A DNA stretch of 34,671 nt from contig JAPWUP010000019.1 of the NCBI GenBank assembly GCA_028275505.1, positions 1-34,671 of the forward strand. The letters run 5' to 3'. Below the pieces are notes generated by a model. That model ran no database searches. It was not told the origin of the DNA and saw nothing but the letters and a program-made list of their open reading frames with translations. The translations under genes were made by a program, and so were the position numbers. This stretch comes from Bryobacteraceae bacterium. Lineage in GTDB: Bacteria; Acidobacteriota; Terriglobia; Bryobacterales; Bryobacteraceae. Below, piece by piece: positions 8,451 to 16,437 of the stretch (position 1 is its first letter; each line of letters starts with the position of its first letter).

Positions 8451-9668
8451 CTATTTTACTGCGATCAGCGAGATCTGCTCGAGCATCGGCCAGCGATCCT
8501 CCGCGTCCGGTTTGCGCTCCACGGGCGGCAGCGGCTGCACGGTGGTGCGCGTCGGGAAAGCGCCGGGCGTGAAGTACTGCGCGTAGACGCGGTTCATGCG
8601 CTCGAAATCGGCAATGTCGTCCAGGTAGACGTTGGTCGCCACGACGTGCGAGAAATCCAGCTCTGCCTCTTCCAGTCCGTCCAGCAGATTCCGCATCGTC
8701 TGCCGCAGTTGATGCTCCACCGTGGAGGCGTAAATGCCGCTGCGCGGGCCGGGTATGAAACCCGACTTGGCCGAGCAATACAAAGTGTCCGCGGCGAACA
8801 CGCAGGGGCTGGCCGTCGCGCTGGGCGCCATGTTTTTGGGTCGCACGGCGCGCCGTCGGGTGAGGTCCTTCACGGCCACGCCTGTGAACTCGATTCCGGC
8901 GCCTGCCGGCAGCGCCTTGACCCGAATCGTGGCCCGCGCCGGCGTGTTGCCGAACTCGAAGCGGCGGGCGTAAAGCCGGTTCATCGTTTCCATCGGCACC
9001 CGGTCCGTCAGGTACGGATTCACGAAAACCAGATGCCGGAAGTCGAGGCCGGCTGCCTTCAGGATTGCGCCGAGTTGGTTCAGCGCCGTCTCCACTTGCG
9101 CTTCGGGTTCGGCCGGGATGCGAGCAGCCAGCGCCTCGTAGCCGAGCACGCCCGAGACGAAAACGCGATCCCCGGCATCCACGGCCGCCGAACAGAAAGG
9201 TGGCACGGCGACGTCCTTCAGGAGCGTAACCTTCTTGCGCGCCAGGTCGCGCACCGCCACCGCGTTGATCTCCACCGGCGTACCGCCCGGCATGCGCTCC
9301 ACGCCCAGCACGGCGCAGGCGGGCGCATCGTGCGGGAAAAACTCGCGCCACACCGGCCCGAGTTCCTCCCAGCGACGGACGTCTTCAAGATAGATCTGCG
9401 AGTACACCACGTGGTCCATGCTCAAGCCGGCGGCTTCGACCACCGCGCGGACGTTCTCCAGCGTCTGACGCACTTGCGCGCGGAAGTCGCCCGGCATCGC
9501 TCCGTCAGGAGTCCGCGCACCCTGCCCCGAGACGTAGAGCCAATCTCCCACGAGGATGCCGGGACTGTATGGCCCGATCGGTTTGACGCCGGGCGGGAAG
9601 ATCGCGCGCCTCTCCGCAGCGCTCGCGGCGGTTACGACCAACAGGAAAGCCAGGACTCGCATGCTCAT
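8451..9668 (-). CDS. Secreted protein with three tandem RidA (YjgF/UK114) domains
   Basis: About 405 residues. A signal peptide (MRVLAFLLVVTAASA) is followed by three consecutive RidA-like units. Unit 1 (about 20-140) has YVSGQGARTPDG and QVRQTLENVRAVVEAAGLSM. Unit 2 (about 150-270) has VFVSGVLGYEAL and QVETALNQLGAILKAAGLDF. Unit 3 (about 280-395) has LYCSAKSGFIPG and QLRQTMRNLLDGLEEAELDF. RidA proteins are normally single-domain cytosolic imine/enamine deaminases of about 130 residues. The arginine usually needed for deamination is present in unit 2 (PARATIRV), replaced in unit 1 (APACAVLGV), and in unit 3 occurs as PTRTTV. The start at 9668 lies four bases after the stop of the glycoside-hydrolase-like gene. 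The stop is TAG. Substrate and role are unknown. Confidence 0.85.
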   Translation of the reverse strand: MSMRVLAFLLVVTAASAAERRAIFPPGVKPIGPYSPGILVGDWLYVSGQGARTPDGAMPGDFRAQVRQTLENVRAVVEAAGLSMDHVVYSQIYLEDVRRWEELGPVWREFFPHDAPACAVLGVERMPGGTPVEINAVAVRDLARKKVTLLKDVAVPPFCSAAVDAGDRVFVSGVLGYEALAARIPAEPEAQVETALNQLGAILKAAGLDFRHLVFVNPYLTDRVPMETMNRLYARRFEFGNTPARATIRVKALPAGAGIEFTGVAVKDLTRRRAVRPKNMAPSATASPCVFAADTLYCSAKSGFIPGPRSGIYASTVEHQLRQTMRNLLDGLEEAELDFSHVVATNVYLDDIADFERMNRVYAQYFTPGAFPTRTTVQPLPPVERKPDAEDRWPMLEQISLIAVK

Positions 9669-9672
9669 GAGC

Positions 9673-11832
9673 TTACTCGACCACGAGCACTTCGTACTCA
9701 TCCAGCCGCGGCAAGCTGACCTGGATACGCCCGCCCTGGCGGCGGAAATCCAGCGTGCGATTCGCCACCAGCGCCCTGACGCTGCGCGCCGGCGCGACGC
9801 CTTCCAGCTCCACCGTGATGTTCGTCAAGGGCACGATGCGCTGGATCGGCCGCGTCATCTCACCGGTGAAGTTGAGCAGATGCACGAGCCGGCGTCGTCC
9901 GTTTTCCTGCGAGCGCAGGACTACTTCCACCGAGCCGGGCGCATTTTCCAGCCGCACAGGCGCAGGCGCCAGCTCGCGAACCAGGTTGCCGACCAGAGCC
10001 AGGTGCTCGCTCATGTGAAAGCCCTGGATCGAGTTGCCCAAATCGCCCGCCACATAGACTGCACGACCTTTGCCGGCGCGGTGGAGCACCACGGCGGGGT
10101 CTTCGGAAACCTCGGGCACGCCATCGTATTGTCCCGCCAGCGGCCGCGTGAAGTACAGCGCCGTCTGTCCCTGGCCTCCTCGCACGCGCAGGTGGTAGAT
10201 CATGGCCGGAATCAACTGGCGCCGGAAGCCCGGCAGCAGATCGGGAGCGCCTGCGGCCGCCTGCATGAAGTCCCAGCGCTTGGGCCCGACGATCCGCTTG
10301 CCATCGTGCACGCCGAAGACATCCGCCAGCGCGAAGTCTTCGCGGCGCACGCCGGTTTCATCGTAGAGCGAGGTTTCGAAAGTGGCCACCAGGTTGCCGC
10401 CCGCCTGCACGTACGAGCGCAGGCGATCTGCGACCTGCGCGCTCATGCAGGCCACGTTGGGCAGTACGATGAGCGCGTAACGCTCCAGTCGCTCGCGGGC
10501 CAGCGATTCGTCGTCAATCACGTCGAACGGCGTATGGGAACGCACCAGCGCCTCGGCCAGCCCGTTGAACTCCCCGTCCAGATTGCCCACTTCACTGCGG
10601 GCCGGCACGCGGTCCACGTCAATCAACTGCGCGTCGGCGCCCGCATAAAAGCTTGCGGTCAGGTCGGACCAGACCAGCGCCACGCGCGCCTCGGACCGTG
10701 TTCCCACGAAATATTTGGCGTTCCGCTCCACGAACCGGTTCATGGCGGCCATGGCGTCGGTCTCGGGTAGCGCCGCTTCGAAGGGCGAGAAAGCCAGCCA
10801 CACGCTGGCGCCGTTGGCGATCGAGTCGGCGTAAAGCAGGCGCAGCTCGGGCGCGGGCAGGATCGAAAACGTCCACGGCTTGTGGGCGGCGGCGGCGAAA
10901 ATCACGCGCGGCTTGTCCGGCGCCTGTGTTTCCAGCAAGCGCGCCGTCAGGCCGGCTTTCCAAAGCGAGGTGCGCGTAAGGTCGCCGTAAATGAAACCGC
11001 CCTCGCTGCCCAGCAGATCCTGCGCTTGGACGAGAACGCGGTTGAAGCGTCCGGTGGCCCAGTTGCCTCCGCGCACGCCGCCGTTCATGTAAAAGGCGAT
11101 CTCGGGGTTGACGGACTTGATTACGCGGCGCGAATCGCGCAGGAAGTCCGCCAGGCTGCGCGCCTGAAATTCCATCAGGGTGGCGAACGCACGGCCGCGT
11201 CGCTCGCGTTTGGAAGGCATCTCACCGCCGTACAGCTTGCGATACTTTTCGCGGCAGTACCGGCAGTAGCAGGTTTCCGCGAAGAAGACCGGACCGTCGT
11301 AGAAAATGCCATCTATCGGGTAAGCGCACAGATCGCGCAGGACCTGGAAGACCCATTCCCGCCACGGGCTGTTCACGCACAGCGAGGTGCCCGTTTGATA
11401 AATGCCCTCGAGTGGGCGTCCCTGCTCGGTGATCTGGACCCAGTCCGGGTGACGGCGGGCGAATTCGTGGTTGAACCAGTGCACGTTGAAATAGATGAAC
11501 ACGCGCAGCCCGCGCGCCTTGGCTTCCGGCAGGTACTGTTTCAGATAGTCGGGATTGACGCGGCTGGCCACACGGCTGGCGAAGAAGAAGCCTTCGTCGT
11601 CCAGACCCTTGCGATGCTGCATGACGGCAAGGTGCTCGGCGTTGAAGCCCAGTCGCGCCTTCAGTGCAGCCGATTCCGCGGGCGACTCGGCGATCCCCGG
11701 ATGATAATCGGTCAGCAGGTGAATGATGCGCAGGGGCTCGCGTTCCCACCAGGGAACGCTCTGACCGCAGGCAAGACCGGCCAGCATCAGCAGCGCCGGC
11801 GCGAACGTGAGGTGCAGTGGATGGCGTGTCAT
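9673..11832 (-). CDS. Secreted TIM-barrel glycoside-hydrolase-like protein with a beta-galactosidase-trimerisation-like domain
   Basis: A 719-residue exported protein with an N-terminal signal (LTFAPALLMLAGLACGQ). Residues 35-400 look like a TIM barrel of the alpha-amylase/GH42 type: GFNAEHLAVM, GLRVFIYFNVHWFN, YPIDGIFYDGPVF followed by a CYCRYC cysteine cluster, then NPEIAFYMNGG. Residues 410-560 match the flavodoxin-like trimerisation domain of GH42 enzymes (ALIVLPNVACMSAQVADRL, YVQAGGNLVATFET). A C-terminal beta domain ends the protein. The substrate is unknown, and Asp or Glu residues in YDGP may be catalytic. An AGAGA-type ribosome binding site precedes the ATG. It sits in a tight operon between a GT2 gene (12 bases) and the triple-RidA gene (4 bases), which points to surface or secreted glycan as substrate. 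Confidence 0.75.
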   Translation of the reverse strand: MTRHPLHLTFAPALLMLAGLACGQSVPWWEREPLRIIHLLTDYHPGIAESPAESAALKARLGFNAEHLAVMQHRKGLDDEGFFFASRVASRVNPDYLKQYLPEAKARGLRVFIYFNVHWFNHEFARRHPDWVQITEQGRPLEGIYQTGTSLCVNSPWREWVFQVLRDLCAYPIDGIFYDGPVFFAETCYCRYCREKYRKLYGGEMPSKRERRGRAFATLMEFQARSLADFLRDSRRVIKSVNPEIAFYMNGGVRGGNWATGRFNRVLVQAQDLLGSEGGFIYGDLTRTSLWKAGLTARLLETQAPDKPRVIFAAAAHKPWTFSILPAPELRLLYADSIANGASVWLAFSPFEAALPETDAMAAMNRFVERNAKYFVGTRSEARVALVWSDLTASFYAGADAQLIDVDRVPARSEVGNLDGEFNGLAEALVRSHTPFDVIDDESLARERLERYALIVLPNVACMSAQVADRLRSYVQAGGNLVATFETSLYDETGVRREDFALADVFGVHDGKRIVGPKRWDFMQAAAGAPDLLPGFRRQLIPAMIYHLRVRGGQGQTALYFTRPLAGQYDGVPEVSEDPAVVLHRAGKGRAVYVAGDLGNSIQGFHMSEHLALVGNLVRELAPAPVRLENAPGSVEVVLRSQENGRRRLVHLLNFTGEMTRPIQRIVPLTNITVELEGVAPARSVRALVANRTLDFRRQGGRIQVSLPRLDEYEVLVVE

Positions 11833-11844
11833 GGGATGATCTCT

Positions 11845-12855
11845 TTATCTTTGCCTCGCGGGCGGCGCGCCGGCAAGCAGGAAGTACAGGCGCCAGTAGG
11901 CGTCCCAGCCCGTCGTCCGTTGGATCTTGAGGATTTGCCGTTCGCCCTCGTTCAGGACCGCCTCGAGCAACCCGCGCTCCGCCTGTACAGAAGAGGCGCG
12001 GATTGAATCGAACATTTTCATTCCTTCCTGTTTCCCTCGGATCCAGGCCGCGAACGCGCCCCGCCGCAGCGCCAGCGCCCCCCACAGCAGTTGCGCGGCC
12101 AGCACCGCCCGCCCGTACCTGCGTTTCCAGTCCGCCGGGTAGTGTTTGGCCACGAGCAGGAGTTGGTTGCGCGCGATCAGGCGCACGGTGGCGGCGCTCC
12201 AGCGGCCCAGCGTGGCGCTGCCCGCGTGGCGGCCACGCGCCTGCGGAACGTAAAGGCCGCGGATCCCGCGCACCGCGCAGCGCAGGCAGAACTCCACGTC
12301 TTCGAGGTACGAGCCGAAGCGTTCATCCAACGGGCCCGTCTTTTCGAACAGCTCGCGTCGCAGCAGGATGGCGGTGAATCCTGCGAAGGCAATCGCGCGG
12401 GCCTGATCCCAGTCCGGCCCGTCCAGCCGTCCGGAGCCCGCCCGCCACGCCGTTGCGCCCCGGCAGACCAAGTCGAAGGTCCCGTCCAGTCGCCGCGGAT
12501 CGGATTCCGAGAGGAGCTTGCCGCAGGCAAACCAGGCGCCGTTTGCCTCTGCGGCCCTCACCAGCCGCTCCAGCCAGTCGGCCTCCGGCGTCACGTCGTT
12601 GTTCAACAGCGCGACCCATTCGTGGCGGCAACGCGTCAGGCCTGCGTTCACGGCCGCTGCGAACCCCGCGTGCTCGCGGAGTTGGACGACCTCCGCTCCC
12701 AGGCTGGCGGCCGCCTCCGCGCTGCCATCCGTCGAGCCGTCATCCGCCACGACGATCTGCGCGGGCGTCAGGGTTTGCCCGCGCAGCCGGGACAGCAGGG
12801 ACACCAGCCGCGCGCGGCCGTTCCAGTTGGGGATCAGGACGCTGACCGGCTCCAT
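11845..12855 (-). CDS. Family 2 glycosyltransferase (rhamnosyltransferase-like)
   Basis: A 336-residue GT-A fold enzyme that probably transfers a sugar from a nucleotide donor onto a lipid-linked or protein-linked glycan at the inner membrane. VSVLIPNWNG begins the fold. VADDGSTDGS binds the nucleotide, and LLNNDVTPEADW (about residues 83-94) carries the metal-binding NND in place of DxD. YLEDVEFCLR is the usual GT2 catalytic-base region. The C-terminal 80 residues are basic and helical, without a clear membrane helix. The gene starts three bases after the preceding GT2 gene and is followed by the glycoside-hydrolase-like gene. The sugar specificity cannot be read. Confidence 0.9.
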   Translation of the reverse strand: MEPVSVLIPNWNGRARLVSLLSRLRGQTLTPAQIVVADDGSTDGSAEAAASLGAEVVQLREHAGFAAAVNAGLTRCRHEWVALLNNDVTPEADWLERLVRAAEANGAWFACGKLLSESDPRRLDGTFDLVCRGATAWRAGSGRLDGPDWDQARAIAFAGFTAILLRRELFEKTGPLDERFGSYLEDVEFCLRCAVRGIRGLYVPQARGRHAGSATLGRWSAATVRLIARNQLLLVAKHYPADWKRRYGRAVLAAQLLWGALALRRGAFAAWIRGKQEGMKMFDSIRASSVQAERGLLEAVLNEGERQILKIQRTTGWDAYWRLYFLLAGAPPARQR

Positions 12856-12858
12856 GAC

Positions 12859-13560
12859 TCAGCCGTTCTGCGGCGCCGGTTTCCTGCTGCGACGGAAGCG
12901 CTTCTTGACCAGAAACCAAAGGTTGTAAATCCCGTCCCGCCACGGATTCAGCTTCTTCTCGCCCAGCCGCGACGAGTACAGGATGGAAATCTCGCCGAAG
13001 CGGATGCGCGGATTTTTCAGAGCCTCGATCTTGATCTCCTCGGAAAAGGCCATGCCGTCGGCTTCCAGCGTCATTTCCTCCAGGATGGAGCGCCGGAAAA
13101 CCCACATGCCGGATTGCGAATCGCGCACCCAGCGCAGATAGAGCAGGGACATGGCCAGCGAAAGAATCAGATTGCCGATCTTGTGTTTCAGGCTCATGGC
13201 CTTGGGATCGCGCACGGGGAACCGCGAGGCATTCAGAAAATCCACTTCCAGATGCAGGAAGGCTTCCAGCAGGTAGGAAATGGCGTCCACCGGGTAGCTG
13301 TGATCGCCGTCCAGCGTGACGATCAGGTCGCCGGTGGCGTGCGCGAATCCCTTGCGGTAGGCGCGTCCGTAGCCCCGCACGTCCTCGCGGATCACTTCGG
13401 CGCCGAGGCTGCGGGCGATTTCCGAAGTGCGGTCGGTGGAACCGTTGTCCACCACGATCACCTGATCCACGAAGGCGGGCATGCGTCGTAGCACTTGCTC
13501 GATGCCCTGTTCTTCGTTCAGGCAGGGGATCACGACCGTGATGCGGTGGCCTTTGTACAC
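12859..13560 (-). CDS. Family 2 glycosyltransferase, dolichol-phosphate-mannose-synthase-like
   Basis: A 233-residue GT2 enzyme of the polyprenyl-phosphate-sugar synthase type. ITVVIPCLNEEQGIEQVL opens the domain, VVDNGSTDRT follows, and LDGDHSYP holds the DxD metal-binding motif (residues 84-86). DSQSGMWVFRR and ADGMAFSEEIKIEA are usual for this group. There is no C-terminal membrane pair, so the soluble short form is likely. It probably makes a polyprenyl-phosphate-linked sugar for the surface glycan. The start is a GTG at 13558-13560 with only a weak ribosome binding site. It is the first gene of the minus-strand group and divergent from the small secreted protein gene at 13602. Confidence 0.88.
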   Translation of the reverse strand: MYKGHRITVVIPCLNEEQGIEQVLRRMPAFVDQVIVVDNGSTDRTSEIARSLGAEVIREDVRGYGRAYRKGFAHATGDLIVTLDGDHSYPVDAISYLLEAFLHLEVDFLNASRFPVRDPKAMSLKHKIGNLILSLAMSLLYLRWVRDSQSGMWVFRRSILEEMTLEADGMAFSEEIKIEALKNPRIRFGEISILYSSRLGEKKLNPWRDGIYNLWFLVKKRFRRSRKPAPQNG

Positions 13561-13601
13561 GGCTCTGATTGCGTGTCTTCGAAGCTATCATAGTGAATGT
13601 C

Positions 13602-14090
13602 ATGAAACGCTGGTTGTGGTGGCTGGCCTTGCCGCTGGTGGCGGCCCAACCTTCCGAACTGTCGCGCATCCGGACGATCTACCTGTTGCCCATGGGACAT
13701 GGTCTGGATCAGTACCTGGCTGGAAGTCTGACGCGCATGGGCGTCTTTCAGGTGGTGGCCGATCCCAAACAGGCCGACGCCGTGTTCACGGATCACCTGG
13801 GCGAGGCTTTCGAGCAGCGCATGAACGAGCTTTACCCGCCGCAACCGGCGCAGGCCCCATCCGAAAAGCAGGATCAACAGGAGAGCAGGAGCAAGGCCGC
13901 CGCGCGCGAAGAGGCGCCCCGGATTTCGAGCTGGGGACGCGGTCGCGGCACGATTTTTCTGGTGGATGCGCGCACGCGGATGGTGCTGTGGTCCACCTAC
14001 CAGCGCCCGCGCAATTCCTCGCCCGACGAAATTGAGCGCACGGCGCGGCGCATTGCGGAACGCCTCAAGCGCGATCTGCAGAAAAAGTGA
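13602..14090 (+). CDS. Small secreted protein of unknown function
   Basis: A protein of 162 residues with a signal peptide (MKRWLWWLALPLVAAQ). The mature part starts with IRTIYLLPMGHGLDQYLAGSL, then FQVVADPKQADAVFTDHLG, and ends with GTIFLVDARTRMVLWSTYQRP before a basic helix. I associate similar small proteins with Acidobacteria, but no function is known to me, and that association is memory rather than a search. The middle, about residues 85-115, is a charged low-complexity segment. ATG 13602 is chosen for the signal peptide. It is the only plus-strand gene between the two minus-strand glycan groups, and its last 26 bases overlap the end of the convergent GT2-GT4 gene. Confidence 0.75.
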   Translation: MKRWLWWLALPLVAAQPSELSRIRTIYLLPMGHGLDQYLAGSLTRMGVFQVVADPKQADAVFTDHLGEAFEQRMNELYPPQPAQAPSEKQDQQESRSKAAAREEAPRISSWGRGRGTIFLVDARTRMVLWSTYQRPRNSSPDEIERTARRIAERLKRDLQKK

Positions 14091-16437
14091 GCGCCGCCGG
14101 CGCCACCGCCCGTTTGCGTCGCAATCCTTCGCGATATTCCTCCGCCAGTCGTGCGGTGATGATCGCGCTGTCCCAGTGAGCCACCACCTCTTGCCGGGCG
14201 CGCTCCACCATGGCGCGGGCGCGGCCGGGGTCCTCCAGGATCTCGACCACGCGCCGGGCGAACGCCTCGGGGTCGTCCGCCAGATAGCAGAACTCGCCGT
14301 CTCGCCTCGCCAAACCTTCGGCGCCGAGCCGGGTGGAGACGACGGGAATCCCCGTTGCGAAGGCCTCCAACAGCTTGACACGCACCCCCGAGCCGCTGAG
14401 AATCGGGCACACGAACACGGCGTAGCGGCCCAGCGGCTCGCGCACGTCCTCGACGCGGCCCCGCAGCTCGATGGCTTCCAGCGGCCCGCTCAGCCCGTAA
14501 CGCGGCGGCGGGTCCGATCCCACCACGACCAGGCGTGCCGAGGGCCTCAGGGCCAGCACGCGGGGCAGAACTTCCCGCACGAACCATTGCAAGGCGGCCT
14601 GATTGGGCAGGTGGCGGAAGCTGCCCAGAAAGAGCATGGTGTCCGGCTCCCTGCCATCGGGACGGAAGGGATAATGGCTGGTCTCGATGCCGGCGCGCAG
14701 CCCGTCGCGAACGCGATCCGCGAGCGCAGGCAGGAAGGAGAGCAGGTACTCGCGGTTCTCGCGGCTGCACACCTGGATGTGATCGAAGCGCGGCAGCGTG
14801 CGCAACTCGTAACGCAGGGCGCGCAGGTATTCGAAGGCCGCCCGCACTTTCCACAGAGCGCCCCGCTTCTCGCGCAACGCCCGACCCAGCGACTGGAAAT
14901 AGATGTCGTGCTCGAACAGGGCGCAAAGCAGATTGCGGTAATCGCCGTGGTACTGCGCCAGCGGAGTGTACTCGAGCTGGATCACGTCGCAGCGACCCAG
15001 GTAAATCTGCCGGTGGATGAGCCAGTGCAGGTCGGGTAGCGCCAGTTCCCGCACCGCGTGAGGCGCCAAAGATGCCGGACCCGGGCTGGAGGGCGGGCGC
15101 ACCAGAAATTCCATGCTCGCGCAAAACGGGCGCAAATCCTCGTGCGCTTTGCGTTCCTCTTCTTTGTCCAGCAGCGCGATCAGGTGCACCTCGGCGTGGC
15201 GCGCCAGCGCTCTCAGCGTGTGCAGCATGAAGACGCCGCCCCCGTGCACGGGCGGGCAGATGGGATAAGGCGAAACGAACAGCACACGCAGCCTGTCTTC
15301 GTCCTCCGGCGCCTGGAAGCGATCGCGGAAGTAGCCGCCGAGAGGCCGCCGGAAGGCTTCCTCGTCACCGATGGCGGAGGCAGAACGGGCGCGCCAGCGC
15401 GCGGCCAGCGCGGCGGGCAGCCGGCCCACTGCCCGCCACAGCGCACTGAAGCTTGAGCGTTCCGGTGAGTCGCCCGCCACTGCGCTCACCAGTCCGTCGG
15501 CCAGCGTGAAGAAGAAGTGTCCCGCCAGCCGCCGCCACTCGTGAATGTTCTTCCACGCGAAGAGCAGGAAATTGCGTTTGAGAATACGTTCGATTTGCGC
15601 GGGCCGGAAGTGCTTGCCGATGGTGCCGCGGTGTTCGTGCCAGACGATGCTGCGCGGCTGGTAGAGAACTTTCCAGCCGCGTTTCCATGCCCGGTATCCC
15701 AGATCCGCGTCTTCCAGATAGAAGGGCGCGTAGAGTTCGTCGAAGCCGCCCAGCTCGAGGAACTTGCGCCGGTCAAACGCGCAGGAGCCTCCGCCCCCGT
15801 AAAAGCAGGGAAAGAGTTCGCGGATGCCATCGTCCACCCGGTGGCGCACGCGCAGCGAGCCGTTCTCCCACCATCCCTCGGTCAGCCCCGTTTCCTCACG
15901 GCGGCGCGCAGGATCGCTGAAAAAGATCTGGCACGAGACGGCAAACACGCACCCGTCCTGAAAACCTTCGAGGAGCGGCCCGAGGAAGTGCGCATCCACG
16001 CGCATGTCGTTGTTGAGCAGGACCACAATGTCGTTGCGGGCCTCGCGCACGCCCGCATTGGCCCCACCCGCGAACCCCAAGTTGCGTCCGGGCCGGATGA
16101 CGCGGACTCGCGGAAACTCGCTCCGGAGGAACTCGGCTGTGCCGTCGGTGGACCCGTTATCCACCACGATGATCTCGTTGTCGGGATGGCCCTCCAGCGC
16201 CGCGACCACCGAGGGCAGGTTCCGCGCCAGCAGGTCGCGCCCGTTCCAGGAAGGGATGACCACGCTGGCGGCGCGAGTCGCTGGTCGGGAATCGGGGCGC
16301 GTCCTGTCCAGACGGCGCCCCGCGATCCACCAGAGCAGATCCGTCAGCGCAAGGGCAACAGCCACAGCCAGCATCAGCAGGGCCGCGCCGACAGTCAGCG
16401 GCAAGGCCAGCAGCAGGCGAAGCAGCAACCGCATCAT
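14065..16437 (-). CDS. Membrane-anchored GT2-GT4 fusion glycosyltransferase
   Basis: A 790-residue protein with two catalytic glycosyltransferase modules. Residues 5-38 form one or two membrane helices. Residues 57-300 are a GT2 domain: ASVVIPSWNG, VVDNGSTDGT, LLNNDMRVD (metal-binding NND) and FYLEDADLGYRAWKRG. After a linker, residues 382-780 are a GT-B (GT4-like) domain: LRVLFVSPYPICPPVHGGG at its start, MLFLGSFRHLPN, LVVVGSDPP and the donor-site helix GSGVRVKLLEAFATG with its conserved Glu. Each half is near the normal length of a separate enzyme, so it could add two different sugars in sequence. The ATG overlaps the methyltransferase stop by four bases, indicating tight coupling. The 3' end overlaps the convergent gene at 13602. 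Confidence 0.9.
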   Translation of the reverse strand: MMRLLLRLLLALPLTVGAALLMLAVAVALALTDLLWWIAGRRLDRTRPDSRPATRAASVVIPSWNGRDLLARNLPSVVAALEGHPDNEIIVVDNGSTDGTAEFLRSEFPRVRVIRPGRNLGFAGGANAGVREARNDIVVLLNNDMRVDAHFLGPLLEGFQDGCVFAVSCQIFFSDPARRREETGLTEGWWENGSLRVRHRVDDGIRELFPCFYGGGGSCAFDRRKFLELGGFDELYAPFYLEDADLGYRAWKRGWKVLYQPRSIVWHEHRGTIGKHFRPAQIERILKRNFLLFAWKNIHEWRRLAGHFFFTLADGLVSAVAGDSPERSSFSALWRAVGRLPAALAARWRARSASAIGDEEAFRRPLGGYFRDRFQAPEDEDRLRVLFVSPYPICPPVHGGGVFMLHTLRALARHAEVHLIALLDKEEERKAHEDLRPFCASMEFLVRPPSSPGPASLAPHAVRELALPDLHWLIHRQIYLGRCDVIQLEYTPLAQYHGDYRNLLCALFEHDIYFQSLGRALREKRGALWKVRAAFEYLRALRYELRTLPRFDHIQVCSRENREYLLSFLPALADRVRDGLRAGIETSHYPFRPDGREPDTMLFLGSFRHLPNQAALQWFVREVLPRVLALRPSARLVVVGSDPPPRYGLSGPLEAIELRGRVEDVREPLGRYAVFVCPILSGSGVRVKLLEAFATGIPVVSTRLGAEGLARRDGEFCYLADDPEAFARRVVEILEDPGRARAMVERARQEVVAHWDSAIITARLAEEYREGLRRKRAVAPAALTFSADRA

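Noticed and set aside
7552-9719. Long frames of about 600-690 codons across the flavoprotein and RidA genes
   Set aside because: They are out of frame with clear protein families and consist of Arg, Gly and Ala-rich sequence typical of shadow frames in GC-rich DNA.
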